Positions 1-8,154 of a stretch of 21,478 nucleotides of DNA are shown here, one piece after another (the stretch's first letter is position 1; every line of letters begins with the position of its first letter). Below the pieces are notes generated by a model, which worked only from the letters and a program-made list of their open reading frames with translations, made no database searches and was not told the DNA's origin. A program made the position numbers and the translations under genes. This DNA comes from Chitinophagaceae bacterium (GTDB taxonomy: Bacteria; Bacteroidota; Bacteroidia; Chitinophagales; Chitinophagaceae): contig JAOQAL010000129.1 of the NCBI GenBank assembly GCA_025963615.1, positions 1 through 21,478 on the forward strand, read 5' to 3'.

Positions 1-1
1 A

Positions 2-418
2 GCCAGAGTAAGCAAATTGAGAGACAAGCTGCAGAATGCATTATTGCAAATAGAAGAATCGTACCTGAACGGCGATAAACAACATAAGTTGCCGCATGTA
101 ACAAATATTTCTTTCAAATATGTAGAAGGGGAAGGGTTGATGATGGGTTTTAATAAAAATATCGCGGTGTCATCGGGTTCTGCCTGTACATCTGCATCGT
201 TGGGACCGTCTTATGTTTTAAAAGCATTAGGCCTTGGCGATGACCTGGCACATAGTTCACTTCGTTTTGGACTGGGCCGGTTCACTACCGAAGAACAAAT
301 TGATTACACGATAGAGCAGGTTACGGCCACGATAAACAAATTGAGAGAAATGAGCCCGTTGTGGGAAATGTATAAAGAGGGGACTGATTTGAATACGATA
401 GAATGGGCGCATCGGTAG
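2..418 (+). CDS. iscS: Cysteine desulfurase IscS, C-terminal part (5' end outside window)
   Basis: This is the C-terminal 138 residues of a class I (IscS/NifS-type) cysteine desulfurase, the PLP enzyme that takes sulfur from cysteine and passes it as persulfide to Fe-S cluster scaffolds in the cytosol. The reading frame is open from the left edge, so the gene starts upstream; the TTG at 17 is internal. The persulfide-carrying cysteine lies in the motif [10 protein letters not shown] (Cys codon 185-187). It is followed by the IscS-typical [18 protein letters not shown] stretch and the C-terminal [10 protein letters not shown]...IEWAHR tail that separates IscS from SufS. One small departure from the E. 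coli protein is SLGPSY where E. coli has SLEPSY. An iscA-type gene follows after 94 bases on the same strand; iscU, the usual neighbour, is not between them. The family assignment is very secure. Confidence 0.96.
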   Translation, partial: ARVSKLRDKLQNALLQIEESYLNGDKQHKLPHVTNISFKYVEGEGLMMGFNKNIAVSSGSACTSASLGPSYVLKALGLGDDLAHSSLRFGLGRFTTEEQIDYTIEQVTATINKLREMSPLWEMYKEGTDLNTIEWAHR

Positions 419-470
419 TAATGTAAAACGCAGAATGGAAAATATAAAAGTATAAACTCGTTTTAGATGT

Positions 471-478
471 TAGATTTG
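471..478 (+). promoter_or_regulatory. Candidate -7 promoter box for iscA
   Basis: TAGATTTG matches the Bacteroidota -7 consensus TAnnTTTG exactly and lies 34 bases before the iscA ATG, in the iscS-iscA gap. No TTG is seen at the expected -33 distance, so this is a partial match. If used, iscA would have its own start site in addition to read-through from iscS. Confidence 0.4.
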
Positions 479-512
479 AACCAGGCATAATTCATTATAC
501 AAACAAAAAAGT

Positions 513-869
513 ATGAGTGTACCAACAACAGAGAATGCAATATATGTAAGCGATAAGGCAAAAGTGAAAGTGAAGCAATTGATGGCGGATGCTGGCGTTG
601 CGGATGACCCGTCTTATTTTCTTCGGGTAGGCGTGATAGGCGGAGGCTGTTCAGGGTTAAGTTATAAAATGGACCTGGATAACCAACCGAAGCCGATGGA
701 CCAGGTATTTGAAGACAATGGTCTGAAAGTGGTAACGGATTTAAAAAGTTTTTTGTACCTGGTAAATACGGTACTTGATTTTTCAGATGGGCTAAATGGT
801 AAAGGATTTTTCTTCAATAACCCCAATGCAAGCCGTACCTGCGGTTGCGGTGAAAGTTTTTCAGTATAA
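513..869 (+). CDS. iscA: Iron-sulfur cluster assembly A-type carrier (IscA/HesB family)
   Basis: This 118-residue protein belongs to the HesB/IscA/SufA/ErpA family of A-type carriers, which hold and deliver Fe-S clusters (or iron) to apoproteins in the cytosol. The three family cysteines are present: Cys46 in GGGCSGLSY, and Cys110 and Cys112 in the C-terminal CGCGESF motif. The length fits a single-domain A-type carrier (about 105-125). The ATG at 513 gives a short N-terminal extension before the conserved VSDKAKVKVKQLM helix. It lies 94 bases downstream of iscS on the same strand, and a perfect hairpin terminator follows 27 bases after its stop, so it is the last gene of the unit. Whether it works as IscA or as an ErpA-type carrier cannot be told from sequence alone. 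The family call is certain; the symbol is by context. Confidence 0.93.
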   Translation: MSVPTTENAIYVSDKAKVKVKQLMADAGVADDPSYFLRVGVIGGGCSGLSYKMDLDNQPKPMDQVFEDNGLKVVTDLKSFLYLVNTVLDFSDGLNGKGFFFNNPNASRTCGCGESFSV

Positions 870-896
870 TTTTATTTTTCTATTTTTAAGGAGTAG

Positions 897-923
897 CCTC
901 CCTGTTTGTCAGGGAGGTTTTTT
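897..923 (+). terminator. Intrinsic terminator after iscA
   Basis: A perfect 8-bp stem (CCTCCCTG / CAGGGAGG) with a 5-base loop is followed directly by six T. It begins 27 bases after the iscA stop and reads on the plus strand, so it closes the iscS-iscA unit. Confidence 0.9.
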
Positions 924-980
924 ATTACGGTTGTCTCGTCTTTGTGCTGTTTAAAAAAAATAAGATGTAAATTTCTTATA

Positions 981-1058
981 CACTGAAAGCGTGCAGTGTC
1001 TCAGCCAGCGGCTGAAAGGATGATTGGGAATTTTATCCTGCGTAGCGTTATGATAAAA
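981..1058. repeat. Cluster of short inverted repeats in the iscA downstream spacer
   Basis: Three inverted repeats sit in tandem between the iscA terminator and the next gene's terminator. They are CACTG/CAGTG (981-998), TCAGCC-AGC-GGCTGA (1001-1015, perfect) and TTTTATC/GATAAAA (1031-1058, 14-base loop). None is followed by a T-tract, so they do not read as terminators. They could be a REP-like intergenic element or a small structured RNA; nothing further can be seen. The rest of the roughly 260-base gap (870-1131) holds only the two terminators. Confidence 0.4.
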
Positions 1059-1065
1059 TAAAAAA

Positions 1066-1081
1066 CCTTCCTGATGGAAGG
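1066..1081 (-). terminator. Intrinsic terminator of the 1132-1734 gene
   Basis: A perfect 6-bp stem CCTTCC/GGAAGG with loop TGAT lies downstream of the minus-strand gene. On the minus strand it is followed by six or more T (the A-run 1060-1065). T-rich sequence also follows on the plus strand (TTTTCT), so it may act in both directions. The main role is termination of the minus-strand transcript, about 50 bases after the stop codon. Confidence 0.75.
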
Positions 1082-1131
1082 CTTTTCTATGCAATTAGTT
1101 GTGATTTGGGGCGGTAATATAGACCTTTAAC

Positions 1132-1734
1132 TTATTGTACCAAAAAATTTTGCTTATAAAATTCATTTTTTGTTAATAAAACCAGCTGATAAACTCCTTT
1201 ACTGATCATAGCAGGCAGAGCGATAGTAACATAATTATCCTTACCATCATGATTTATAACCTGCCCGGCTATCTTCACTCCGTTGGAAGCATATACAACA
1301 GCCTGGTACCGGCCTTTTGAAAGGGCTGTCATCTGGAAACTAAGATTTTTATTTACTGGATTAGGATAAATAGGGATAGAATTATCAATTTTAGTGACAT
1401 ACGCGCGCCGGCTGATACTGTAAAATATTTTTCCGTTAGCAGTTGCCTTTATCCGGTAATAATTCAATCCCGTTGAAGGTGATTTATCCGTGTACAGGTA
1501 AGAGTCTCCATTGTGTAAAATAGTATCCAGTGTTTCCCATCGCACACCATTATTACTTTTTTCGGCAATGAAATATTCAAAATTGCTGCTATCCGGTACC
1601 TCCCAAAGTAGGTAGACATTCTCGTTATCACTACGGGTAACAAAGCCTGTGAAATTTATAGTACCGGTATCCTGGGAAAACACATCGGAGCAGCAAAGCA
1701 TGCTTATTGCGATTATGCCAATAAATCTCAACAT
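1132..1734 (-). CDS. Small secreted protein with FN3-like domain and T9SS C-terminal sorting domain
   Basis: This 200-residue protein is predicted to be exported and then sorted by the type IX secretion system. Residues 1-20 form a signal peptide ending in VFSQ. Two cysteines (LCCSD) sit in its hydrophobic part, but they do not make a good lipobox. Residues about 27-112 look like a fibronectin-III-like beta-sandwich: the segment NVYLLWEVPDSSNFEYFIAE leads to YYRIKATANGK. The last about 80 residues match the Por-secretion tail (TIGR04183-type) CTD, opening with IYPNPVNKNLSF and closing with KGVYQLVLL...FLVQ. No catalytic domain is seen, so its function beyond being T9SS cargo is unknown. It uses the same FN3-CTD module as the much larger protein at 8885-11173. 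It is a single-gene unit with its own terminator, divergent from gldF. The CTD call is strong; ligand or role is not inferable. Confidence 0.85.
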   Translation of the reverse strand: MLRFIGIIAISMLCCSDVFSQDTGTINFTGFVTRSDNENVYLLWEVPDSSNFEYFIAEKSNNGVRWETLDTILHNGDSYLYTDKSPSTGLNYYRIKATANGKIFYSISRRAYVTKIDNSIPIYPNPVNKNLSFQMTALSKGRYQAVVYASNGVKIAGQVINHDGKDNYVTIALPAMISKGVYQLVLLTKNEFYKQNFLVQ

Positions 1735-1752
1735 AACTTAAATCTTTAAGTT
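1735..1752. promoter_or_regulatory. Perfect AT-rich inverted repeat abutting a start codon
   Basis: AACTTAAA-TC-TTTAAGTT is an 8-bp perfect inverted repeat with a 2-base spacer. It lies immediately upstream of the ATG (1732-1734, minus strand) of the small T9SS cargo gene. It could be an operator, or a weak hairpin (7 bp, 4-base loop) that would cover the ribosome-binding region. AT-rich palindromes arise by chance, so this is tentative. No clear promoter box was found in the 158-base gap to gldF. Confidence 0.35.
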
Positions 1753-1892
1753 TATAAATAACTATTTCCGGCCAGCTTAAGGTATGAGCCTGTAATGATG
1801 AACAAGGGGTGGTTTAACAGAAGGAGATTAACCTTCAGGCGTATCCAAATATAATCACTTTACCTTATTTTGCAGCGTCTTGAAGCAACTTT

Positions 1893-2612
1893 ATGTGGTC
1901 AGTTTGTAAAAAAGAGCTCCGTCAATTCTTCAGCAGCCTTACAGGTTATATCGCCATCGTAGTTTTTCTATTGGTGAACGGCCTGGTATTGTTTGTTTTT
2001 GAGAATAATATTTTTGATTTTGGATATGCTACCCTGGATCGTTTTTTTCAATTAGCGCCCTGGATATTATTGCTTTTAATTCCTGCTATCACCATGCGGA
2101 GCTTTTCTGATGAATTTAAAGGGGGCACTTATGAAATATTGCAAACACGACCTTTAACCCGTTGGCAGATCATTGGGGGTAAATATGCAGGCAGTCTGAT
2201 TGTAGTATTAATAGCCCTGCTACCTACAGTTATCTATATTTTTTCTATACAACAACTTTCATCAGGCGAGGGAATAGATTGGGGTGCAACCATGGGTTCC
2301 TATACCGGTTTGTTTTTTCTCGCCTCTGTTTTTACTGCTATTGGAGTTTGTACGAGCAGCTTCACTCATAATGCGGTAATAGCTTTTATTATAAGTTTAA
2401 TAGGTTGCGCATTAATATATTATGGATTTAGCGCCATCAGCAAGTTGCCCGGGTTGAGCAGCGGTGCAGATTATTATGTTGAAATGGCTGGCATTGATTT
2501 TCATTACCGGAGCGTAAGCCGCGGAGTTATTGATACGAGGGATATTGTTTATTTTTTAAGCGTTATTGTTTTATTCCTTTTTATGACAAACCGTAATCTG
2601 TTAAAACGATAA
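1893..2612 (+). CDS. gldF: Gliding motility-associated ABC transporter permease GldF
   Basis: GldF is the inner-membrane permease that, with GldG and an ATPase (GldA, encoded elsewhere in known gliders), forms an ABC transporter needed for gliding in Flavobacterium johnsoniae. This 239-residue protein has the expected length and about six hydrophobic segments, the first near residues 16-36 and the last near 217-233. It carries the ABC-2-type permease signature between segments 2 and 3: PAITMRSFSDEFKGGTYEIL followed by LTRWQIIGGKY. The ATG at 1893 places the typical short cytosolic CKKELRQFFSS helix first. gldG follows after 7 bases, which implies co-translation. No ATP-binding subunit is in the window. 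In non-gliding Bacteroidota the pair is retained and its substrate is unknown, so gene presence alone does not prove motility. Confidence 0.93.
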   Translation: MWSVCKKELRQFFSSLTGYIAIVVFLLVNGLVLFVFENNIFDFGYATLDRFFQLAPWILLLLIPAITMRSFSDEFKGGTYEILQTRPLTRWQIIGGKYAGSLIVVLIALLPTVIYIFSIQQLSSGEGIDWGATMGSYTGLFFLASVFTAIGVCTSSFTHNAVIAFIISLIGCALIYYGFSAISKLPGLSSGADYYVEMAGIDFHYRSVSRGVIDTRDIVYFLSVIVLFLFMTNRNLLKR

Positions 2613-2619
2613 TTGCAGG

Positions 2620-4479
2620 ATGAAAAAAATTTTTGCTTCAAAATACTGGTGGATTTTCTTATTGGGTTTTCTTTTTGGAATTAACTTCCTGGCTTCTGTT
2701 TTTCATTCCCGGTTCGACCTGACGAAGGAAAAAAGATACACTCTCAGTAAAGCGACAAAGAATTTACTGGGCCATCTTGAAGCACCGGTATCCATTGATG
2801 TGTTTTTAAAAGGTGAATTTCCTGCAGGCTTTAAAAAACTGGCCAATAGTGTACAGGAATTTTTGCAGGAATGTAAGGAATATAGTAATGGAAAATTGAG
2901 ATTTCAACTCATTGATCCATTCAGGAGCGCCACTGATTCGGCGGAAACTTTTTTTAGAGAAACAAGGGCACAAATAATTCAGGATTCGGCAAAAATAGCA
3001 AGAGACACATCAGGTTCATTTGAAAGCCAGCTAAGGTTAGAGATTCTACATAGCCATAGTGATAATACGGATAAACAGATTGTGCAGGAATTTACATTGT
3101 ACCTGATGGATTCCCTAAGATCAATTTATAATATCTCTCCTCTAACTCTTCAGGCCCCCGGTAAAGTAGGGGACGAGCAGGTCGAAAAAAAGGTTTGGCC
3201 CGGTGCGCTGATCCATTTTGAAAATACAACCGGGGGGGTCAACTTATTACAAGGGCAAAAAAGTTATGGCACTACCCCTGAAGAACTGGCTGCATTATAC
3301 AATGATGTAGAAGCTACGCTTGAATACAAATTTGCCGGCGCGATACAAAAACTGGTAACAAAAGAAAAGCCACTGGTTGGATATGTATTGGGTAATGGCG
3401 AAGGTTGGGGCTACAACGTAAATGATGTGATACAAACCCTTATTCACAATTACCGCTTTGATACCGTTAACATCCGGAAAATACCTTACATCCCTTCTGA
3501 ATTTAACGCGCTGGTAATTCTTAAACCTACCATTCCATTTACCGATGAGGATAAATTTAAAATTGATCAGTATGTCATGCGTGGTGGCAGATTGTTCTGG
3601 ATGGTGGATAATATGTATGCCGAAATGGATAGCCTGACCAAAGCGGATGGCTTTATAGCTTATGACCGGGCATTGAACTTAGAAGATATTCTTTTCCGTT
3701 ATGGAGTGAGGCTTAATCAGAATCTTTTGCAGGATATGCAAAGCGACAAGCTACCCCAAATGAGCAATGATCCCAATAACAAACAAATACGATTTATCGA
3801 CTGGCCTTTTTTTCCCGTATTAAATGGAACAGATCATCCTATCAGTAAAAATCTTGACGGAGTAAGAGCGATGTTTCCGAATACGCTGGATACTGTAAAG
3901 GTGGATGGGATTAAGAAGACGTTTCTGCTACGTTCATCCGTTAATGCCAGGGTATTGCAGGCGCCTGCCAGGGTGGATATTGAATTTTTCCGCTCGCCAC
4001 CGGATATTAAGCAATTTTCCGTCCGTGACACCGGGGTAGCCGCTTTACTGGAAGGGAAGTTCAAATCTTTATATGCCGGCCGCATTCCTTCTGCATTGGC
4101 GGATACATTGAAATCATACGGTGTGCCGGTGAAATCTGGCAGCGAGGTTGATACTAAAATGATTGTTGTTGCCGATGGCGATATTGCTACCAACACGATG
4201 AGCCAGCAATATGGGCCAATGCCCATGGGATACAATTTTTATACAACCTATACATTCGCTAACAAGGAATTTTTCAATAATGCCATGGAATACCTGGTGA
4301 ATCCTTCCAATATTCTTGAAACCAGGGCGAAAAATTTTACATTGCGTTTATTGAATCCACGGAAAGTAAAAGAGCAAAGGGGCCTGTGGCAAACTGTAAA
4401 CATCGCGTTACCGCTTGTTCTTATTATTTTGACCGCTTTCATTTATCAACAGTCAAGAAAGAGAAAGTATGCATCTTAG
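2620..4479 (+). CDS. gldG: Gliding motility-associated ABC transporter component GldG
   Basis: GldG is the membrane-anchored, largely periplasmic partner of GldF. The 619-residue protein has an N-terminal membrane segment (about residues 9-29) and a C-terminal one (about 594-612). Between them are a GldG/IFT52-like region, with YTLSKATKNLLGHLEAPVSIDV at the start, and an ABC-type-uncharacterised domain around the EKPLVGYVLGNGEGWG segment. Other typical stretches are FTDEDKFKIDQYVMRGGRLFWMVD and the late VVADGDIATN. The gene starts 7 bases after gldF, preceded by a weak GCAGGA. Its stop is 64 bases before terC, in a spacer that contains an imperfect inverted repeat (AGGTT/AACCT) but no terminator, so read-through is possible. 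The family call is very secure; the transported substrate is unknown. Confidence 0.93.
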   Translation: MKKIFASKYWWIFLLGFLFGINFLASVFHSRFDLTKEKRYTLSKATKNLLGHLEAPVSIDVFLKGEFPAGFKKLANSVQEFLQECKEYSNGKLRFQLIDPFRSATDSAETFFRETRAQIIQDSAKIARDTSGSFESQLRLEILHSHSDNTDKQIVQEFTLYLMDSLRSIYNISPLTLQAPGKVGDEQVEKKVWPGALIHFENTTGGVNLLQGQKSYGTTPEELAALYNDVEATLEYKFAGAIQKLVTKEKPLVGYVLGNGEGWGYNVNDVIQTLIHNYRFDTVNIRKIPYIPSEFNALVILKPTIPFTDEDKFKIDQYVMRGGRLFWMVDNMYAEMDSLTKADGFIAYDRALNLEDILFRYGVRLNQNLLQDMQSDKLPQMSNDPNNKQIRFIDWPFFPVLNGTDHPISKNLDGVRAMFPNTLDTVKVDGIKKTFLLRSSVNARVLQAPARVDIEFFRSPPDIKQFSVRDTGVAALLEGKFKSLYAGRIPSALADTLKSYGVPVKSGSEVDTKMIVVADGDIATNTMSQQYGPMPMGYNFYTTYTFANKEFFNNAMEYLVNPSNILETRAKNFTLRLLNPRKVKEQRGLWQTVNIALPLVLIILTAFIYQQSRKRKYAS

Positions 4480-4516
4480 TTGAGGTTCCCCTTCCGGTGA
4501 GGTAACCTGCATTTAG

Positions 4517-4524
4517 TATCTTTG
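4517..4524 (+). promoter_or_regulatory. Candidate -7 promoter box for terC
   Basis: TATCTTTG is an exact match to the Bacteroidota TAnnTTTG box, 19 bases upstream of the terC ATG. It would give a leader of only a dozen or so bases. No convincing -33 TTG is seen. It suggests terC-murF/alr can be transcribed separately from gldFG. Confidence 0.5.
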
Positions 4525-4543
4525 TTGTAACTAATTTGTATTA

Positions 4544-5488
4544 ATGTCACCTACCCAGATCAGTTATCTCGTTTTCGGTATTGTTTTATTGTTAGCAGTC
4601 ATTCTCGATCTTGGCTTGCTTAGTAGACGTTCGGCAACGATCAGTTTACGCAAAGCGTTAATTCAAACCGTGTTTTGGGTTTTGCTTGCTCTTGCATTCG
4701 GCATATTTGTATGGTATGAAAAAGGACGTACCGAAGCTATTGAATACGTCAGCGCTTATATGATGGAGTGGAGTCTCAGTATTGATAATATTTTTGTTTT
4801 TATTCTCATTTTTGGTTTTTTTAAGATTAAAGAAAATCATGAAGCCCGTGCACTATTAATCGGCATCTTAATGGCTATTGTTTTTCGCATCATTTTTATT
4901 TCAGCCGGCGTCATATTGGTGGACCGGTTTTCCTGGATATTATATATTTTCGGAGCTTTCCTTGTTTATACAGGCATTAAGATTTTTTCGGTCAAACAGG
5001 ACCATGTGGAGTTTGATCCAGCATCCAATCCTGTGTACAAATTCCTTAACAGATTTCTTCCTGTTGTGCATGATGATGAAGGTGGAAAATTCATCATTCG
5101 CAAAGACGGCAAGCGGTTCTTTACAAATATGTTTGTGATTGTTATACTGCTGGCCACTACAGATATTGTATTTGCACTGGATAGTATTCCCGCGGTATTT
5201 GCTATCGTGGCATCCAAAGAAGAAATGATTATTTATACCAGTAATATCTTTGCTGTATTGGGGTTGCGTTCATTATTCTTTCTGCTGAAAGGAGCGGTAA
5301 ATAAATTTGAGTACCTGCAACAGGGCATTGCGGTCGTATTGATATTTATCGGCTTAAAAATGCTGGCGGAAATATTTCATTTTAAAGTACCGGCATATAT
5401 TTCGCTGATTGTGATTATTATCTGCCTGGCAGGATCAATTGTTTATTCGGTTCAAACTGCTAAAAACGAAAATGGCAAAACCCCGTAA
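4544..5488 (+). CDS. TerC/Alx family integral membrane protein
   Basis: This 314-residue polytopic protein (about eight or nine hydrophobic segments) belongs to the TerC family, Alx-like branch. Characterised relatives export manganese, helping to metallate exported enzymes. The two acidic family motifs in membrane segments are present: LSIDN (Asp81, Asn82) and TTDIVFALDSIPAVFAI (Asp207, Asp213). In the family these acidic residues line the presumed metal path. The ISLRKALIQTVFWVLLALAF segment and central hydrophilic loop (about 150-190) are also family-typical. It is followed after 9 bases by murF-alr, so the two are probably co-transcribed. I see no room for the yybP-ykoY manganese riboswitch that controls alx in E. 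coli. Metal specificity is inferred from the family. Confidence 0.9.
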   Translation: MSPTQISYLVFGIVLLLAVILDLGLLSRRSATISLRKALIQTVFWVLLALAFGIFVWYEKGRTEAIEYVSAYMMEWSLSIDNIFVFILIFGFFKIKENHEARALLIGILMAIVFRIIFISAGVILVDRFSWILYIFGAFLVYTGIKIFSVKQDHVEFDPASNPVYKFLNRFLPVVHDDEGGKFIIRKDGKRFFTNMFVIVILLATTDIVFALDSIPAVFAIVASKEEMIIYTSNIFAVLGLRSLFFLLKGAVNKFEYLQQGIAVVLIFIGLKMLAEIFHFKVPAYISLIVIIICLAGSIVYSVQTAKNENGKTP

Positions 5489-5497
5489 ACTGGCGCC

Positions 5498-7990
5498 GTG
5501 CAATACACAACTAAAAAAATAGCGGAAATTGTAAACGGCAAGCTATTGCAGTTGTATCATGATGCCGGCATTGAGCATCTTTTACTGGATAGCCGGAAAA
5601 CCTATGCAGCAGCTACTTCCGTTTTTTTTGCGTTAAAAGGGCCGCGGCGTGACGGCCACCTGTTTATCCAGGATCTGTATAAAAAAGGAGTTAGAAATTT
5701 TGTCATAAGCAAAGAGTTCGATTGGTCATTATACCCGGACGCGAATATTATTTCTGTACCTGATTCATTGGATGCCTTACAGCAATTGGCTGCTGTTCAC
5801 AGGCAACAATTTGATGTACCGGTAATCGGCATTACCGGCAGTAATGGAAAAACAATTGTCAAAGAGTGGCTGTACCAGTTACTTCACGAAGATTTTAGTA
5901 TCGTCCGAAGTCCAAAAAGTTATAATTCACAAATTGGGGTGCCATTAAGCGTATGGCAAATGAGCGGGCAACACACATTGGGTATTTTTGAGGCTGGGAT
6001 TTCTCAGCCCGGCGAAATGAAAAACCTGGTTAAAATCATTCAACCCACTATTGGAATACTTACTGCTATTGGTGAAGCACATAGCGAAGGCTTTGTTTCT
6101 TCCACACAAAAATTATCTGAAAAAATAAAATTATTTGCTGATTGCAAAAAAATAATTTATTGCAGGGACCATACCGTGCCGGAGCAACTGGACTTGGAAG
6201 GAGAACACAGGAACCTTTTCAGGGATGATGCTCAATTTTATAGCTGGAGTAAAGTTTTTCCCGCATGGCTTACTATTACCGATATCAAAAAGCAAACGGA
6301 TCATACCGATCTTTTTGCAACAAGGGACGGGGAACCTATTTCTATTTCAATTTCTTTTACAGATGATGCATCTGTTGAAAATGCTATTACCTGCTGGTGC
6401 ACCTTACTGGCCCTGGGATACACGAATCTCACCTGTCGCGAAAGATTGCGCCGTTTGCAGCCGGTCAATATGAGACTGGAACTAAAAAAAGGAATTAATC
6501 ATTGTTCCATTATAAATGATAGTTACAGTGCGGATCTCAGTTCACTTAAAATCGCGCTCAACTTTTTGAATCAGCAAAGTGCGGGAATTAAAAAAGCGGT
6601 TATTCTTTCCGATTTTCTCCAAAGCGGTCTTTCGGATGATATTTTGTATAGACAGATTGCTGCGGACCTGATGATGCATCGTGTTGATCGTGTTATCGGT
6701 ATCGGCCCCCAGATTTCAACACATCTTTCTTTTGCGGCAAACTATAAGCCCGATGTTTCATTTTTTATTGATATCCAGGAATTTATTCAGCATTTCCGTT
6801 CGTCACAGTTTAAAGACGAAACTATTTTAGTAAAGGGCGCAAGAATATTTGAGTTTGAAAACATTGTCCGGCTGCTTGAACAGAAAGTACATGAAACTGT
6901 ATTGGAAATAAGTATTGATGCCATTGTACATAATCTGAAAGCATATCAAAAGCTTTTGCAACCTGAAACAAAGATCATGGCGATGGTTAAAGCATTTGCG
7001 TATGGCAGCGGGGGCGTAGAGATTGCCGGCGTACTTCAGTATCATAAAGTCGATTATCTCGGGGTTGCTTATACGGATGAAGGTGTTGAAATCAGGAAAG
7101 CAGGCATCACATTGCCGGTTATGGTATTGAATCCGGAGGAAAGTTCTTTTGACGCTATTATTGAGCATAATCTGGAGCCGGATATCTATTCCTTTGAAAC
7201 CCTCAAACGGTTTGATCTTTTTTTGCAAAACGAAGGCCTATCGCAATATCCTGTTCACATAGAAATTGAAACCGGCATGAACCGGTTGGGGTTTGCAATG
7301 GAGGAAGCCGGTAAACTGGCTGAGTATCTTCATGCAAGTCCTTCTTTTAAAGTGCAAACGATATTTACCCATCTGGCAGGAAGTGAAGATGAAAATGAAG
7401 ATGGATTTACCCGGGAGCAGTTTTCGAAATTCCAGATTGCCTGCAGCAAACTGGAAAATAAATTAGGACAGACCATTCTTAAACATATTTCCAATTCGGC
7501 GGCTATTGTCCGCCTTCCCGAAATGCAAATGGATATGGTAAGACTTGGTATAGGATTATACGGTATTGATAGTGCCGACACGGGGAAACTTGATCTGTTG
7601 CCGGTTGCTTCGCTTAAATCAACGATTGCGCAATTAAAGCATTTAAAAAAAGGAGAATCGGTAAGCTATAACAGGAAAGGAATTGTAAGCCGCGACTCCA
7701 CCATCGCTACAGTTCGTATCGGTTATGCTGATGGTTATTCCCGGAAGTTAGGAAATGGGAGTGGCAAAATGCTTGTGAATGGGAAACCGGCGCCGGTTAT
7801 AGGTACTGTTTGTATGGATATGACCATGATTGATGTGACAGATATAGAAGATGTAAATGAAGGCGACGATGTAATTATATTCGGAACATCCTTGCCGGTT
7901 CAGCAACTGGCTGGTTGGGCCGGAACGATACCCTATGAAATCATGACTGGCATATCGCAACGTGTAAAGAGAGTCTATTTTGAAGGATAA
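5498..7990 (+). CDS. murF-alr: Bifunctional MurF ligase / alanine racemase (MurF-Alr fusion)
   Basis: This 830-residue cytosolic fusion covers two steps that supply D-alanine to peptidoglycan. The N-terminal MurF half (about 1-455) joins D-Ala-D-Ala to UDP-MurNAc-tripeptide. Its ATP-binding loop GITGSNGKT is at 111-119, the Mur-ligase central segment EAGISQPGEM follows, and the C-terminal INDSYSADLSSLK motif is present. The Alr half (about 465-830) interconverts L- and D-alanine. It has the PLP-lysine motif MVKAFAYGSG (Lys498), the EIETGMNRLGF strand, and the GYADGYSRK motif with the catalytic tyrosine Tyr743. The fusion is characteristic of Bacteroidota. The start is a GTG 9 bases after the terC stop; it gives the family's usual beginning (YTTKKIAEIVNG), and no better upstream start exists. 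Both active sites look intact. Confidence is high. Confidence 0.96.
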   Translation: MQYTTKKIAEIVNGKLLQLYHDAGIEHLLLDSRKTYAAATSVFFALKGPRRDGHLFIQDLYKKGVRNFVISKEFDWSLYPDANIISVPDSLDALQQLAAVHRQQFDVPVIGITGSNGKTIVKEWLYQLLHEDFSIVRSPKSYNSQIGVPLSVWQMSGQHTLGIFEAGISQPGEMKNLVKIIQPTIGILTAIGEAHSEGFVSSTQKLSEKIKLFADCKKIIYCRDHTVPEQLDLEGEHRNLFRDDAQFYSWSKVFPAWLTITDIKKQTDHTDLFATRDGEPISISISFTDDASVENAITCWCTLLALGYTNLTCRERLRRLQPVNMRLELKKGINHCSIINDSYSADLSSLKIALNFLNQQSAGIKKAVILSDFLQSGLSDDILYRQIAADLMMHRVDRVIGIGPQISTHLSFAANYKPDVSFFIDIQEFIQHFRSSQFKDETILVKGARIFEFENIVRLLEQKVHETVLEISIDAIVHNLKAYQKLLQPETKIMAMVKAFAYGSGGVEIAGVLQYHKVDYLGVAYTDEGVEIRKAGITLPVMVLNPEESSFDAIIEHNLEPDIYSFETLKRFDLFLQNEGLSQYPVHIEIETGMNRLGFAMEEAGKLAEYLHASPSFKVQTIFTHLAGSEDENEDGFTREQFSKFQIACSKLENKLGQTILKHISNSAAIVRLPEMQMDMVRLGIGLYGIDSADTGKLDLLPVASLKSTIAQLKHLKKGESVSYNRKGIVSRDSTIATVRIGYADGYSRKLGNGSGKMLVNGKPAPVIGTVCMDMTMIDVTDIEDVNEGDDVIIFGTSLPVQQLAGWAGTIPYEIMTGISQRVKRVYFEG

Positions 7991-8127
7991 ATTCCGGATT
8001 TCACCGGTGGCGCTGTTGGATTAATGGCTCTGGCCGTTTAAAACATTACGGTACGGGGTTCAATAGTTTTAATATTTCTTTATTATACTAATATCCTAAC
8101 GCTAAAAACTCAGGAATACGAAACCCT

Positions 8128-8135
8128 TATATTTG
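8128..8135 (+). promoter_or_regulatory. Candidate -7 promoter box for lspA
   Basis: TATATTTG is an exact TAnnTTTG match lying 19 bases before the lspA GTG, in the 164-base gap after murF-alr. No -33 TTG is evident. The spacing mirrors the terC box and supports an independent lspA promoter. The rest of the gap shows only a small ACCGGT palindrome and no T-tract terminator. Confidence 0.5.
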
Positions 8136-8154
8136 CTGTTTAAATAAAAAAGAA

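Noticed and set aside
4480..4543. Manganese riboswitch (yybP-ykoY type) before the terC/alx gene
   Set aside because: The gap is only 64 bases and the likely promoter box is 19 bases from the ATG, leaving no room for the aptamer; the AGGTT/AACCT repeat does not match its conserved core.
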